57,996 nt of DNA, taken from contig PFNV01000040.1 in the NCBI GenBank assembly GCA_002792165.1, forward strand, positions 1 to 57,996, in the 5' to 3' direction. The notes under the pieces are model-generated. The model was not told the origin of the DNA. It saw only the letters and a program-made list of their open reading frames with translations, and did not search any database. Positions 1 to 7,576 of the stretch are shown piece after piece; positions within the stretch are counted from its first letter, which is position 1; each line of letters begins with the position of its first letter. The position numbers and the translations under genes were made by a program. This stretch comes from Candidatus Tagabacteria bacterium CG_4_10_14_0_2_um_filter_40_13. GTDB taxonomy: Bacteria > Patescibacteriota > Minisyncoccia > GCA-002779875.

Positions 1-1
1 C

Positions 2-308
2 TTGCCCGAAGAAGTAAGCGAACTTATTTTAGTTGTCGGTTATTTGGGCCAGCAGATAATGGATTTTTGCGGAGAAGAATTTTTCCTCTAATCTTGCTTC
101 AACCGGCGTGTTTTTGCTCGATACCAAAATTTTTGATTATGAAGCGGATATGCATCCTAACGGCGAATATTATCTGACCAGCGCTCTTTCAAAAATGTTA
201 AAAGCCGGCCACAAAGTTTACGCCGTAAAATCCACTTTATGGCTTCCCATCGGTTATCCGGAAGACATTGGAAAAGCCGAAAAAAAATTGCTAGAATTCA
301 ATATATGA
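2..308 (+). pseudogene. Collapsed sugar-phosphate nucleotidyltransferase (internal deletion and frameshift)
   Basis: Two pieces of one protein family lie in different frames. Frame 2 from the window edge reads LPEEVSELILVVGYLGQQ and stops at 89-91. This is the region of NTP transferases (GlmU/RmlA/GalU-like) just after the N-terminal nucleotide-binding loop. Frame 3 then reads STGVFLLDTKIFDYE, an NLTSAL-like segment and WLPIGYPEDIGKAEK up to TGA at 306-308, which matches the C-terminal part of the catalytic domain. Roughly 100 residues normally lie between the two blocks, including the second metal-binding aspartate region, and they are absent. The gene therefore seems inactivated by an internal deletion, unless the assembly is wrong here. 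The family assignment is good; the exact sugar is unknown. The 5' end lies outside the window. Confidence 0.6.
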
Positions 309-862
309 ATACAGCGATTTTTCAGTATTTGCATGGTTTTGCCGATCAAAGTGTTTGTTTTGATTCAATCATCATTTTTTGCGCTCAATATCTTTCCTAT
401 ATAATGATAGCGGTTTTAGGTTTGTTTTTGATTTTTGGCAAAGACAGAAAGCGGGAATTGAAAATGATTTTTTATGCTATCGCCGGTGTTATTTTGAGCC
501 GTTTAGTCATCGTTGAAATTATCCGCTATTTTTATCCGGTAACTCGGCCTTTTGTTGTTTATCAATTTACGCCTCTGATTTACGATTACGCCAGTTCTTT
601 TCCTTCGGGCCACGCGGCGTTTTTCTTCGCTCTTGCGACAATAGTATTTTTATTCCATAAAAAATGGGGCATTGCCTATTTTTTGGGAGCTATTATAATA
701 TCCATAAGCCGAATTATGGCCGGAGTTCACTGGCCGATGGATATTTTGGGAGGAATTTTAGTAAGCATTGGAGCAGCTATTGTGATTTTTAAATTTTGCG
801 AAAGAAAACAATTTTTTCAAATTCTAGGTGTGGGCGCGCAAAATTTGCGAAGCAAATTTTAG
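305..862 (+). CDS. PAP2-family membrane phosphatase (probable undecaprenyl-diphosphate phosphatase)
   Basis: A 185-aa integral membrane protein with the three-part PAP2 phosphatase signature: YPVTRP around residues 78-82, PSGH at 100-103, and SR-x5-H-x3-D at 135-146 (SRIMAGVHWPMD). All catalytic residues are present. Family members dephosphorylate lipid pyrophosphates. In a genome with full peptidoglycan synthesis the natural role is recycling of undecaprenyl diphosphate, though phosphatidylglycerophosphate is also possible. The start at 305 was chosen because it makes an ATGA overlap with the upstream stop and places the first helix correctly; an earlier in-frame start at 239 would add unrelated residues. 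The last six codons and the stop lie inside a perfect hairpin. Confidence 0.85.
   Translation: MNTAIFQYLHGFADQSVCFDSIIIFCAQYLSYIMIAVLGLFLIFGKDRKRELKMIFYAIAGVILSRLVIVEIIRYFYPVTRPFVVYQFTPLIYDYASSFPSGHAAFFFALATIVFLFHKKWGIAYFLGAIIISISRIMAGVHWPMDILGGILVSIGAAIVIFKFCERKQFFQILGVGAQNLRSKF
840..860 (+). repeat. Perfect stem-loop over the PAP2 stop codon
   Basis: AAAATTTGC, loop GAA, then GCAAATTTT: a 9-bp perfect stem whose right arm ends in the TAG stop of the PAP2 gene. No T-run follows, so it is not a classical terminator. It may protect or attenuate mRNA between the PAP2 gene and secD. Confidence 0.55.
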
Positions 863-901
863 GGATAAGGAATTTGAAAAATTTTGTTTTCTGAAGCACC
901 T

Positions 902-2230
902 ATGGTCAAAACTCGCCTATTAGCAATTTTTATTCTTTTAATGGGAGCCTTAATCGGCTATTTTATCGTTGCTCCGCATGTGAATCCCGGCAGTATTTTT
1001 GACCGTCTTCCTTTTCGGCTCGGCCTTGATCTTAAAGGCGGCGCGCATCTTACTTACAAAGCAGATACCGCGTCTTTAGGCAGCGGAGAAATCGGAGAAG
1101 CGATGGCGGGTTTGCGCGATGTTATAGAGCGCAGAGTAAATATGTACGGCGTTACAGAATCGGTTGTTCAGGTTGAACAAAGCGGCAGCGCGTTCAATCC
1201 TTTAGAAAGGGAACAACGGTTGATTGTTGAATTGCCGGGCGTCGTTAATTTGGATGCGGCGATTAAAATGATCGGCGCTACGCCTTATTTGGAATTTAAA
1301 ACCGAGCGCATGGAAACAGACAGAGATATAATTTTGGAAGCCCAGAAAAAAAATGAGCGGATGAACGAAGATCCTTATTTTATTCCCACATTGCTCACCG
1401 GCCGTTATCTTCAAAAAGCAACTTTGGATTTTAACCAAACAACATACGAGCCGAGCATTCTTCTCAGCTTCAATAAAGAAGGCGAAGAACTTTTTGCTCA
1501 AATTACAAAAGAAAATGTCGGTCATCGCGTGGCTATTTATCTTGACGGCGCGCCAATTTCCGTTCCGGTCGTAAGAGAAGAAATAACAAGCGGACAGGCG
1601 CAAATTACAGGTGATTTCAAAGCGCAAGAAGCCAAAGAATTAGTGAGAAATCTTAATTCCGGCGCGTTACCAATCCCTATTACTCTTATTTCCCAGCAGA
1701 GTATCGGCGCGTCGCTTGGCGAAGCGGCCCTTCAAAAAGACCTTTGGGCGGGACTTATCGGTATTTTGGCGGTGGCTTTATTTTTGATTTTTTGGTATCG
1801 TGTGCCGGGTTTTATTGCGGTTGTCGCGCTTTGCATTTATGTGGTTTTATCACTTTTCATTTTTAAATTGATTCCGGTCACTTTGACCGCAGCAGGCATC
1901 GCCGGCTTTATTTTATCGGTTGGTATGGCTGTTGACGCCAATATTCTTATTTTCGAAAGAATGAAAGAAGAAGTGCGTTTGGGAAAAACTCTGCAAACTT
2001 CAATAGAAGAAGGGTTTCACCGCGCATGGCCATCTATCCGCGATTCCAATATTTCCAGCCTTATTACATGTTTTATTCTTTATTGGATGGGAACATCCAT
2101 GGTCAGAGGTTTTGCTTTGACTTTAGGTATAGGTATTTTAATCAGTATGTTTTCAGCTGTCGTTATCAGCCGGACATTTCTTTTAGCATTAGGTCTTAAA
2201 GAATCAAAATGGTACGTAATCGCAAAATAA
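902..2230 (+). CDS. secD: Protein translocase subunit SecD
   Basis: A 442-aa protein with one N-terminal membrane helix, the GLDLKGG signature at residues 41-47, a large extracytoplasmic P1-like region, and a C-terminal RND-type five-helix domain containing DANILIFERMKEE. SecD with SecF uses the proton or sodium gradient to pull preproteins through SecYEG. The ATG at 902 was preferred to the TTG at 884 because it gives the usual short charged N-terminus before the first helix. secF starts 22 nt before secD ends, so the two are translationally coupled. Confidence 0.95.
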   Translation: MVKTRLLAIFILLMGALIGYFIVAPHVNPGSIFDRLPFRLGLDLKGGAHLTYKADTASLGSGEIGEAMAGLRDVIERRVNMYGVTESVVQVEQSGSAFNPLEREQRLIVELPGVVNLDAAIKMIGATPYLEFKTERMETDRDIILEAQKKNERMNEDPYFIPTLLTGRYLQKATLDFNQTTYEPSILLSFNKEGEELFAQITKENVGHRVAIYLDGAPISVPVVREEITSGQAQITGDFKAQEAKELVRNLNSGALPIPITLISQQSIGASLGEAALQKDLWAGLIGILAVALFLIFWYRVPGFIAVVALCIYVVLSLFIFKLIPVTLTAAGIAGFILSVGMAVDANILIFERMKEEVRLGKTLQTSIEEGFHRAWPSIRDSNISSLITCFILYWMGTSMVRGFALTLGIGILISMFSAVVISRTFLLALGLKESKWYVIAK

Positions 2231-3114
2231 CATATATTTTTTCGATAGCGCTGGTAGTCGTAAGTCTTTCTGCTCTTTTCGCATGGAAACTGAAATTAGG
2301 CATCGATTTTACCGGAGGTTCTTTGCTTGAAGCTGAATATGCCGACGGTCGTCCTGAAATTTCAAAGATACAGCAATCCGTTGACGGATTGGGTTTCGGC
2401 AATATTGTTTTACAGCCTTCCGGAGAAAAAGATTTAATTGTCCGTCTTAAAGATTTGTCGGCAGAAGAGCATAAAGCGCTACTTGATGCTTTAAAAATTG
2501 AAGGAAAAACTCCGATGGAGAAGCGTTTTGATTCCATTGGCCCGGTTATCGGAAAGGAATTAAAGCGTAAATCTTTGATAGCGATTGGGATTGTTGTTCT
2601 TATGATTATTCTTTATATTGCTTGGGCTTTTCGGAAAGTTTCCCGGCCGGTTTCTTCGTGGAAATACGGCGTTGTCGCGGTTATCGCGCTTATACATGAC
2701 ATTACAATTCCCACCGGCGTATTTGCTTTTCTGGGCCATTTTAAAGGCGTTGAAGTAGACATACTTTTTATTACAGCGCTTCTTACAACTTTAGGATTTT
2801 CCGTTCATGATACGATCGTTGTTTTTGACAGAATCAGGGAAAATTTGAGAAGAGATGCCGGTAAAAGTTTTCCGGAAGTTGTCGAACATAGCATCAGACA
2901 GACATTAGCGCGCTCAATCTTTACTTCAATGACGGTGATTCTGGTTCTTATCGCGCTTTTATTGTTTGGCGGCCCCTCCACTAAATATTTTTCCCTTGCC
3001 TTGCTTTTGGGCGTTACTTTCGGAACTTATTCCTCGATTTGTTTAGCCAGTCCGCTTTTGGTAACTTGGCAAAAATGGAACGAAAAGACAAAACAGGAAA
3101 AACTAAAAAGATAA
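2209..3114 (+). CDS. secF: Protein translocase subunit SecF
   Basis: 301 aa, with the family mark LGIDFTGGSLLE near residue 30, one N-terminal helix, and a C-terminal RND-like membrane domain with HDTIVVFDRIRENLR. It pairs with SecD in the Sec export machine. It overlaps both the upstream secD and the downstream MBL gene, so the three form one transcription unit. Length and motifs are normal for the family. Confidence 0.95.
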   Translation: MVRNRKITYIFSIALVVVSLSALFAWKLKLGIDFTGGSLLEAEYADGRPEISKIQQSVDGLGFGNIVLQPSGEKDLIVRLKDLSAEEHKALLDALKIEGKTPMEKRFDSIGPVIGKELKRKSLIAIGIVVLMIILYIAWAFRKVSRPVSSWKYGVVAVIALIHDITIPTGVFAFLGHFKGVEVDILFITALLTTLGFSVHDTIVVFDRIRENLRRDAGKSFPEVVEHSIRQTLARSIFTSMTVILVLIALLLFGGPSTKYFSLALLLGVTFGTYSSICLASPLLVTWQKWNEKTKQEKLKR

Positions 3115-3653
3115 TCATAAAACGAATTGTCGTCGGTCCTATTGAAACAAATTGCTATTTGGTCGCCGACAATAGAACGAGAGAAACAGTTATTATTGAC
3201 CCGGGCGGCGAGCCCGAAAAAATTTTCAGCGCGATAAAAGAAAATGGATTAAAACCGCGATTCATTCTTTTAACCCACGAGCACCCCGACCACACGGGTG
3301 CCTTGGAAGCCGTTTCGGAATTTTTAAATATCAAGCTTCGCAAAGTAAAAGATGGCGAAGAAATAAAAATAGGGGATTCGAATATAAAAATTATTGCAAC
3401 CCCTGGTCACAGCGCAGAAAGCGTTTGTTTTATTGTCAGCGACCCCGCCGATGGCGGGGCAGGTAATATTTTTAGCGGCGATACGTTATTTTATCGAGGC
3501 ATCGGCAGGACGGATTTGGAAGGCGGTGATTTTATTCAGATCCAGAAATCCTTGAAATACTTAATGAAATTTCCCGATAATTTCAAAGCTTGGCCCGGTC
3601 ACGGCCCGAAGACGACAATAGGGGAAGAGCGAGAATTAAACCCGTTTTTATAA
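3075..3653 (+). CDS. MBL-fold metallo-hydrolase (glyoxalase II-like)
   Basis: 192 aa with the binuclear metal signature THEHPDH (H68, H70, D72, H73), a further metal histidine in ATPGHSAES (H112), the bridging aspartate in SGDTLF (D136) and a C-terminal PGHGPKT histidine (H176). All ligands are intact. The closest known type is the YcbL/glyoxalase II-like branch, which hydrolyses thioesters such as lactoylglutathione; the real substrate here is unknown. ATG 3075 lies inside the end of secF. Residues 123-130 (DPADGGAG) are coded by a GC-rich palindrome and look like an in-frame insertion in a surface loop. Confidence 0.85.
   Translation: MERKDKTGKTKKIIIKRIVVGPIETNCYLVADNRTRETVIIDPGGEPEKIFSAIKENGLKPRFILLTHEHPDHTGALEAVSEFLNIKLRKVKDGEEIKIGDSNIKIIATPGHSAESVCFIVSDPADGGAGNIFSGDTLFYRGIGRTDLEGGDFIQIQKSLKYLMKFPDNFKAWPGHGPKTTIGEERELNPFL
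3443..3459. repeat. In-frame GC-rich palindrome inside the MBL gene
   Basis: CCCCGCC-gat-GGCGGGG, a perfect 7-bp stem followed by CAGG, stands out in AT-rich coding sequence. It encodes PADGGAG in a loop just before the metal-binding SGD motif. It is one of four such insertions in this window. Confidence 0.6.
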
Positions 3654-3688
3654 TGTGCGTTGACGATGATGTTATTTTAATGTTAGTC

Positions 3689-3716
3689 TTATAAAAACGT
3701 TCTTTTATAAAGGAGG
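3689..3716 (+). promoter_or_regulatory. Inverted repeat plus strong Shine-Dalgarno before the HAD gene
   Basis: TTATAAAA (3689-3696) and TTTTATAA (3703-3710) form a perfect 8-bp inverted repeat with a 6-nt loop. It runs directly into AAAGGAGG (3709-3716), placed 6 nt before ATG 3723. A TTGACG element lies at 3660-3665, but no convincing -10 sits at the right distance. The repeat could be an operator or could mask the ribosome site. Confidence 0.4.
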
Positions 3717-3722
3717 CATCGG

Positions 3723-4343
3723 ATGCTGATTATCTTTGATCTTGATGGGGTTTTACTTGGAGCGTCGTGGAGGGGGTTGTTCGAGGCGTATAAAGAGATG
3801 ATTTCCGTCGCTGGCAAGGATTACAGAAAATATTTCACCACTTTTAGGGAATTTAAAGAATGGTGGAGCCCCGATTGGCAGGAAAACATCGGGAAAATTG
3901 GCATTAGGGAAAAAGATTTAGGCGAAGCACACGAAAATTTTTACAGAATCTATAATTCTTATGCTTATTTGTTTGCGTGGTCTAGTAAAGTTGTTTGCGA
4001 ATTAGCTAAAAGTCATCAATTGTCTATTTTCACCAATAGACATAGTTCGAGCGCCAGAACACTTATAAAGCCGATTTCAAGGCACTTTGCTTGTATTATC
4101 GGTGGCGAAGACGTGCGGAGATTAAAACCGGACCCCGAAGGCATATATAGAATTTTGTCTATTTTGGAAAAAGAAGAAGAAAATACTTTGATGATTGGCG
4201 ATATGCCGGAGGATATTATAGCGGGAAAACTTGCCGGCATAAAAACCGGCGCGGTAAAGTGGGGATTGGGAGATTGGAAAAATCTTTTGGCCGAAAATCC
4301 TGACTATACATTTGAAAAATATAAAGATTTATTGCGGATTTAA
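3723..4343 (+). CDS. HAD-superfamily hydrolase
   Basis: 206 aa with the four HAD motifs: DLDGV with nucleophile D6 and acid D8, threonine in IFTNR (T104), lysine in RRLKPDP (K135), and GDMPED (D160, D164). A helical cap between motifs I and II makes it subfamily IA, phosphoglycolate-phosphatase-like. Substrate unknown. It has its own strong Shine-Dalgarno and its own terminator, so it is probably a single-gene unit rather than part of the sec operon. Confidence 0.85.
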   Translation: MLIIFDLDGVLLGASWRGLFEAYKEMISVAGKDYRKYFTTFREFKEWWSPDWQENIGKIGIREKDLGEAHENFYRIYNSYAYLFAWSSKVVCELAKSHQLSIFTNRHSSSARTLIKPISRHFACIIGGEDVRRLKPDPEGIYRILSILEKEEENTLMIGDMPEDIIAGKLAGIKTGAVKWGLGDWKNLLAENPDYTFEKYKDLLRI

Positions 4344-4344
4344 A

Positions 4345-4374
4345 AAAGGAGCGACATAGTCGCTCCTTTTAAAT
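4345..4374 (+). terminator. Rho-independent terminator after the HAD gene
   Basis: AAAAGGAGCGAC, a short loop, then GTCGCTCCTTTT followed by an AT-rich tail; the stem is about 11 bp and begins just behind the stop codon. It could work on both strands. Confidence 0.8.
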
Positions 4375-4512
4375 TTTATCTAAATCCAGTAAATTTTTAA
4401 CAAAATACAGCTAATTTATTATGTCAAGTACGGATTTGAAGGCTTGGAGCAGGGAGTTTTTTAAAAATTTTATCACAGTATAATTTAAGGAAGACAAAAT
4501 TATTGTATCCCA

Positions 4513-4521
4513 TGTTATAAT
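4513..4521 (+). promoter_or_regulatory. Extended -10 promoter for the 83-aa gene
   Basis: TGTTATAAT is a perfect extended -10 (TG-n-TATAAT). The predicted transcript would start near 4528, about 8 nt before ATG 4536. No good -35 is seen, as is usual for extended -10 promoters. A second TATAAT lies at 4479-4484. The rest of the gap 4375-4512 shows nothing else recognisable. Confidence 0.5.
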
Positions 4522-4535
4522 TAACATAAAAGGCT

Positions 4536-4787
4536 ATGGAATGGTTTAAGCAACAAATGGAACTATGGCCTCGAATAATTACTCCGGAAGAATTAAATGA
4601 AGAACTGGAAAAGGCAGCAAGGCGGGGAAGAAGAAAGGGCGAGGACCTGGTCTCTAAAGAAGAGACCACTAAAGCCTTGGAAGGAAAAGAAGCGACACCG
4701 ATTAAAATTTGCTCCCGAAAGAAAAATCTTGAAGAAGTTAAAAAGATTATCAGAATACTTTCAGAATCTGAAGCGAAGAAAATATAA
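4536..4787 (+). CDS. Small charged protein of unknown function
   Basis: 83 aa, very rich in Lys and Glu, with no signal peptide or membrane helix. It starts MEWFKQQMELW and contains helical charged segments (EELNEELEKAARRGRRKGED). No family recognised. It sits behind an extended -10 promoter and 15 nt before the DUF763 gene, so the two are probably co-transcribed. An overlapping frame (4597-4800) is a shadow: it lacks a promoter and its composition follows from the real frame. Confidence 0.55.
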   Translation: MEWFKQQMELWPRIITPEELNEELEKAARRGRRKGEDLVSKEETTKALEGKEATPIKICSRKKNLEEVKKIIRILSESEAKKI

Positions 4788-4802
4788 ATTAAAAAAATAA
4801 TA

Positions 4803-5963
4803 ATGCAACGGGGAATCGCAACTTTTACGCTTGATTACGGAAAGTGTCCGGCTTGGTTGTTTGAACGGATGAAAAGGTTAGGAAAGGAAATGGCGCAAGT
4901 GATTGTAATGGAATATGGTCCCGAGGAATTCATTAAACGCCTTGCGGATCCGGTCTGGTTTCAATCTTTAGGAACGGTACTTGCTTTCGATTGGAACGCT
5001 TCCGGGCTTACGACAATTCTTACCGCCGCTTTGAAGGAAGCATTGAGGGGTGAGGAAAAGGAACTCGGAATTTTTATTTGCGGCGGAAAAGGGAAAACTT
5101 CCCGAAAAACTCCCGCACAAATCCAAAATTGGGGACAAAATTTGAATTTTTCGTCTCTTCAGGTTAAAAATTTGATTTATAACTCTAAAATGGCCGCCAA
5201 AGTGGACAGTTCTTTAGTCCAAGACGGCTTTCAGATTTATCATCATTCCTTCTTTTTTACAAAAAGCGGCGCATGGACAGTAGTACAACAAGGGATGAAT
5301 ATGGCCAGTCAAACAGCCCGCAGATACCATTGGTTTTCTGAAAATATTAAGGATTTGGTTTGCGAGCCCCATTCTGGCATTAGCTCGGAATTAAGGGTGC
5401 CAACATTGAATTTAGTGGCTCAACAAAGCCAAAATACGCGTCAAATGAGTACGGAATTGGTTCAATCCGGCTATGCTACTTTAATGAAAGATATTGAGCT
5501 TTTACGCCATAATTCTTCGGAATTGCATAAAATGGCTCAATTGCGGCTAAAAGATGATAATTTAACCCTTTTACAACTTGAAAATAAAGAATTTACCTGG
5601 TATCCGGTCGCTATTGAAGATTTTTCGAAAAGCCGTTATTTAAAAAAGATTTTAGCCAAAATTTGCGACCAAAAGCCTGAAAATTATGAATGTTTATTAA
5701 GCCAAGACGGCGTTGGGCCGAAAACTATCAGGGCGCTTGCACTGGTATCTGAAGTTATTTACGGCGCCGAACCTTCATACGAAGATCCGGCAAGATACAG
5801 TTTTGCGCATGGCGGAAAAGACGCCACGCCTTATCCCGTGGATAGGATTACATACGACCAGACTATTGAAACAATGAAGAAAGTTGTGGCAAAAACAAAA
5901 ATCGGCATTTTTGAAAAGCAGAAAATACTCAAACGTCTTGAAAAAAGCTATAACGGAGTATAA
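4803..5963 (+). CDS. DUF763-family protein
   Basis: 386 aa. The N-terminus (RGIATFTLDYGKCPAWLFERM), the block GPEEFIKRLADPVWFQSLG, the following AFDWNASGLTT and ICGGKGKTSRKTP are the marks of DUF763, a conserved family of archaea and scattered, often thermophilic, bacteria. The C-terminal part holds a DGVGPKTIRAL element resembling a helix-hairpin-helix DNA-binding motif, followed by FAHGGKDATPYPVDR. The function of the family is not established; the HhH-like element suggests a nucleic-acid role. The length is family-like and no domain is missing. Confidence 0.8.
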   Translation: MQRGIATFTLDYGKCPAWLFERMKRLGKEMAQVIVMEYGPEEFIKRLADPVWFQSLGTVLAFDWNASGLTTILTAALKEALRGEEKELGIFICGGKGKTSRKTPAQIQNWGQNLNFSSLQVKNLIYNSKMAAKVDSSLVQDGFQIYHHSFFFTKSGAWTVVQQGMNMASQTARRYHWFSENIKDLVCEPHSGISSELRVPTLNLVAQQSQNTRQMSTELVQSGYATLMKDIELLRHNSSELHKMAQLRLKDDNLTLLQLENKEFTWYPVAIEDFSKSRYLKKILAKICDQKPENYECLLSQDGVGPKTIRALALVSEVIYGAEPSYEDPARYSFAHGGKDATPYPVDRITYDQTIETMKKVVAKTKIGIFEKQKILKRLEKSYNGV

Positions 5964-5972
5964 TTAAAAAAT

Positions 5973-6425
5973 ATGATGTTAAGATGCCCACTTTTTCGAA
6001 ATAATGGTAATTTTCCAAGCCGGTTTACATGCGATGGAGCGAATGTAAATCCGCCTTTGATAATTGAAGATGTTTCAAGAGATGCTAAAAGTTTGGTTTT
6101 GATTGTTGAAGACCCTGATGCCACGGGAGGTTTAGTTTTTACCCATTGGATTATTTGGAATATTCCGCCCGATATAATAGAAATTCCGGAGGGACAATTG
6201 CCTCGCGAAGCCAAAGAGGGAAGAAATGATTTCGGCGAAGAGAAATACGGCGGGCCTTGTCCTCCTAGAAATGCCCGGCCGCACCGTTACGTGTTTAAAC
6301 TCTATGCCCTGAATATTGCCTTGGACCTGCATAGCAGCTCAGAAAAACACAAAGTAGAACAGGCAATGGAGGGCCATATTCTTGAATATACAACATTAAC
6401 GGCTATGTATGGCCGAGTTACATAA
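5973..6425 (+). CDS. YbhB/YbcL-type PEBP (Raf kinase inhibitor-like) protein
   Basis: 150 aa with the phosphatidylethanolamine-binding protein core: VEDPDA (46-50), FTHWIIWNIP around 56-65, and GPCPP (94-98) with HRYVFKLYAL. These residues form the anion-binding pocket of PEBP proteins. The bacterial members have no settled function. It follows DUF763 by 9 nt and converges with fmt, leaving only 4 nt between the two stop codons. Confidence 0.85.
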   Translation: MMLRCPLFRNNGNFPSRFTCDGANVNPPLIIEDVSRDAKSLVLIVEDPDATGGLVFTHWIIWNIPPDIIEIPEGQLPREAKEGRNDFGEEKYGGPCPPRNARPHRYVFKLYALNIALDLHSSSEKHKVEQAMEGHILEYTTLTAMYGRVT

Positions 6426-6429
6426 CGTT

Positions 6430-7326
6430 CTATAGATATTTTTCAAAATTTTTATTTGGATTTCCGCGCAGGTAATCTTCAAAACTCATTTCATTTTTTC
6501 CTTCCGGTTTAACGCGTTTTATTTTTAACGCGTTATTTTTTATTTCGGCTTGTGTAATAATTAATCTCTTCCCTTCAATAAAAGCGTATGCGCCAGGCCA
6601 AGGAGTAAAAGCGCGTATTTCTCTTTCTATTGTTTCCGCCGGCTCCCTCCAGTCAATCAGCCCATCTTCTTTTGTGATTTTTTTGCAATAAGTCGCTTTT
6701 GAGTGGTCTTGTTCCTGCGGTTTGATTTTTTCTTTAATCCATTTGGGAATAATCTCAATTAATAATTTTGCTCCCAATTCAGATAATTTTTCTTTTAGCT
6801 CTTTATAATAGAGATTTGAGATTTGAGATTTGCCTGCCCCGTGGGCTTGTCCTTCGGGGAGATTTGAGATTTTTAATATTGGTCCCTCGTCCATTTTTTC
6901 ATTGAGCAACATAATACTTATGCCTGTTTTTTTGTCACCGGCTAAAATTGTCGATTGAATAGGCGAAGCGCCGCGCCAACGGGGAAGAAGAGAGGGATGA
7001 ATATTTAGAAATCCATATTTTGGAATATCCAGTATTTCTTTGGTAAAAATCATTCCAAAAGCCGCGATAACAGCCAAATCCGGACGCAATTTCTCTATTA
7101 TTTCCAAAAGTTCATCCTTATTTTCCGGCTGATATACGGGCAAACGATATTTTTCCGCTAAAATTTTAACCGGCGATGGTGTTAAAATCTGTTTTCTGCC
7201 AACTGGCTTATCAGAGCTGGTAATTACGCCCACTATCTGATAGCCGTTATTTATCAACGCCTCCAGCGGCTTTATCGCAAACTCCGGCGTCCCCAAAAAC
7301 ACGATTTTTAAGATTTTTTTGTCCAT
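6430..7326 (-). CDS. fmt: Methionyl-tRNA formyltransferase
   Basis: 298 aa. The N-terminal formyltransferase fold begins MDKKILKIVFLGTPEFA; N108 and H110 lie in NIHPSLLPRWRGASPI, with D146 in EKMDEGP, completing the catalytic triad. The C-terminal tRNA-binding barrel starts near residue 205. It formylates initiator Met-tRNA using 10-formyl-THF. Residues 152-172 hold an unusual insert coded by tandem GAGATTT 7-mers and a GC palindrome. fmt is usually beside def, but here the Cas2/PaaX-like and SET genes separate them. Confidence 0.95.
   Translation of the reverse strand: MDKKILKIVFLGTPEFAIKPLEALINNGYQIVGVITSSDKPVGRKQILTPSPVKILAEKYRLPVYQPENKDELLEIIEKLRPDLAVIAAFGMIFTKEILDIPKYGFLNIHPSLLPRWRGASPIQSTILAGDKKTGISIMLLNEKMDEGPILKISNLPEGQAHGAGKSQISNLYYKELKEKLSELGAKLLIEIIPKWIKEKIKPQEQDHSKATYCKKITKEDGLIDWREPAETIEREIRAFTPWPGAYAFIEGKRLIITQAEIKNNALKIKRVKPEGKNEMSFEDYLRGNPNKNFEKYL
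6811..6872. repeat. In-frame insert in fmt: GAGATTT tandem repeats around a GC palindrome
   Basis: Three tandem GAGATTT 7-mers (6811-6831), then a GC-rich stem-loop with CCCCG and CGGGG ends (6837-6859), then two more GAGATTT copies (6859-6872). On the coding strand it gives the near-duplicate peptides KISNL and QISNL around PEGQAHGAGK. It lies between the catalytic and C-terminal domains of Fmt, where a length change is tolerable. Confidence 0.65.
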
Positions 7327-7444
7327 ATGAATTATGTTATCACGTGAATTATTTTTAATCTACGGCATCGCTCATAGGTTATAAGTTATAGATGTTAGAG
7401 TAGATGATAAATAAAATGCTTATTTTATTTTACCCTCAATTTAT

Positions 7445-7485
7445 AAAGTATATAAATTAACCGATCGGAGAAATTATATACTTTT
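7445..7485 (+). repeat. Palindromic repeat R1, copy A
   Basis: Perfect 11-bp arms AAAGTATATAA and TTATATACTTT enclose a perfect 8-bp core CCGATCGG, with 5-nt unmatched spacers on each side. It lies 91 bp behind the stop of the 7577-8233 gene. The surrounding gap 7327-7576 is otherwise AT-rich, with AT-only hairpins (for example 7409-7430, 9-bp stem). Copies B (8262-8302) and C (32495-32535) match it over 41 bp. Confidence 0.85.
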
Positions 7486-7576
7486 GAACTTTTATTTTTT
7501 AAAATAAAAATATTAAAAATATAAAGAGTTTTGTCAACGCTTAAAATACGCTATAAATTCTTTTAAAAATTTTATC

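Noticed and set aside
1202..1627. 141-codon minus-strand frame inside secD
   Set aside because: Shadow frame, rich in Phe and Cys as expected from the complement of coding sequence.
4424..4669. 81-codon minus-strand frame over the 83-aa gene
   Set aside because: Serine-rich complement of a Lys/Glu-rich coding frame; no expression signal on that strand.
7486..7576. AT-only hairpins around R1 copy A as separate repeats
   Set aside because: In sequence this poor in G and C, short A/T dyads arise easily; they may serve as weak terminators but cannot be claimed as elements.
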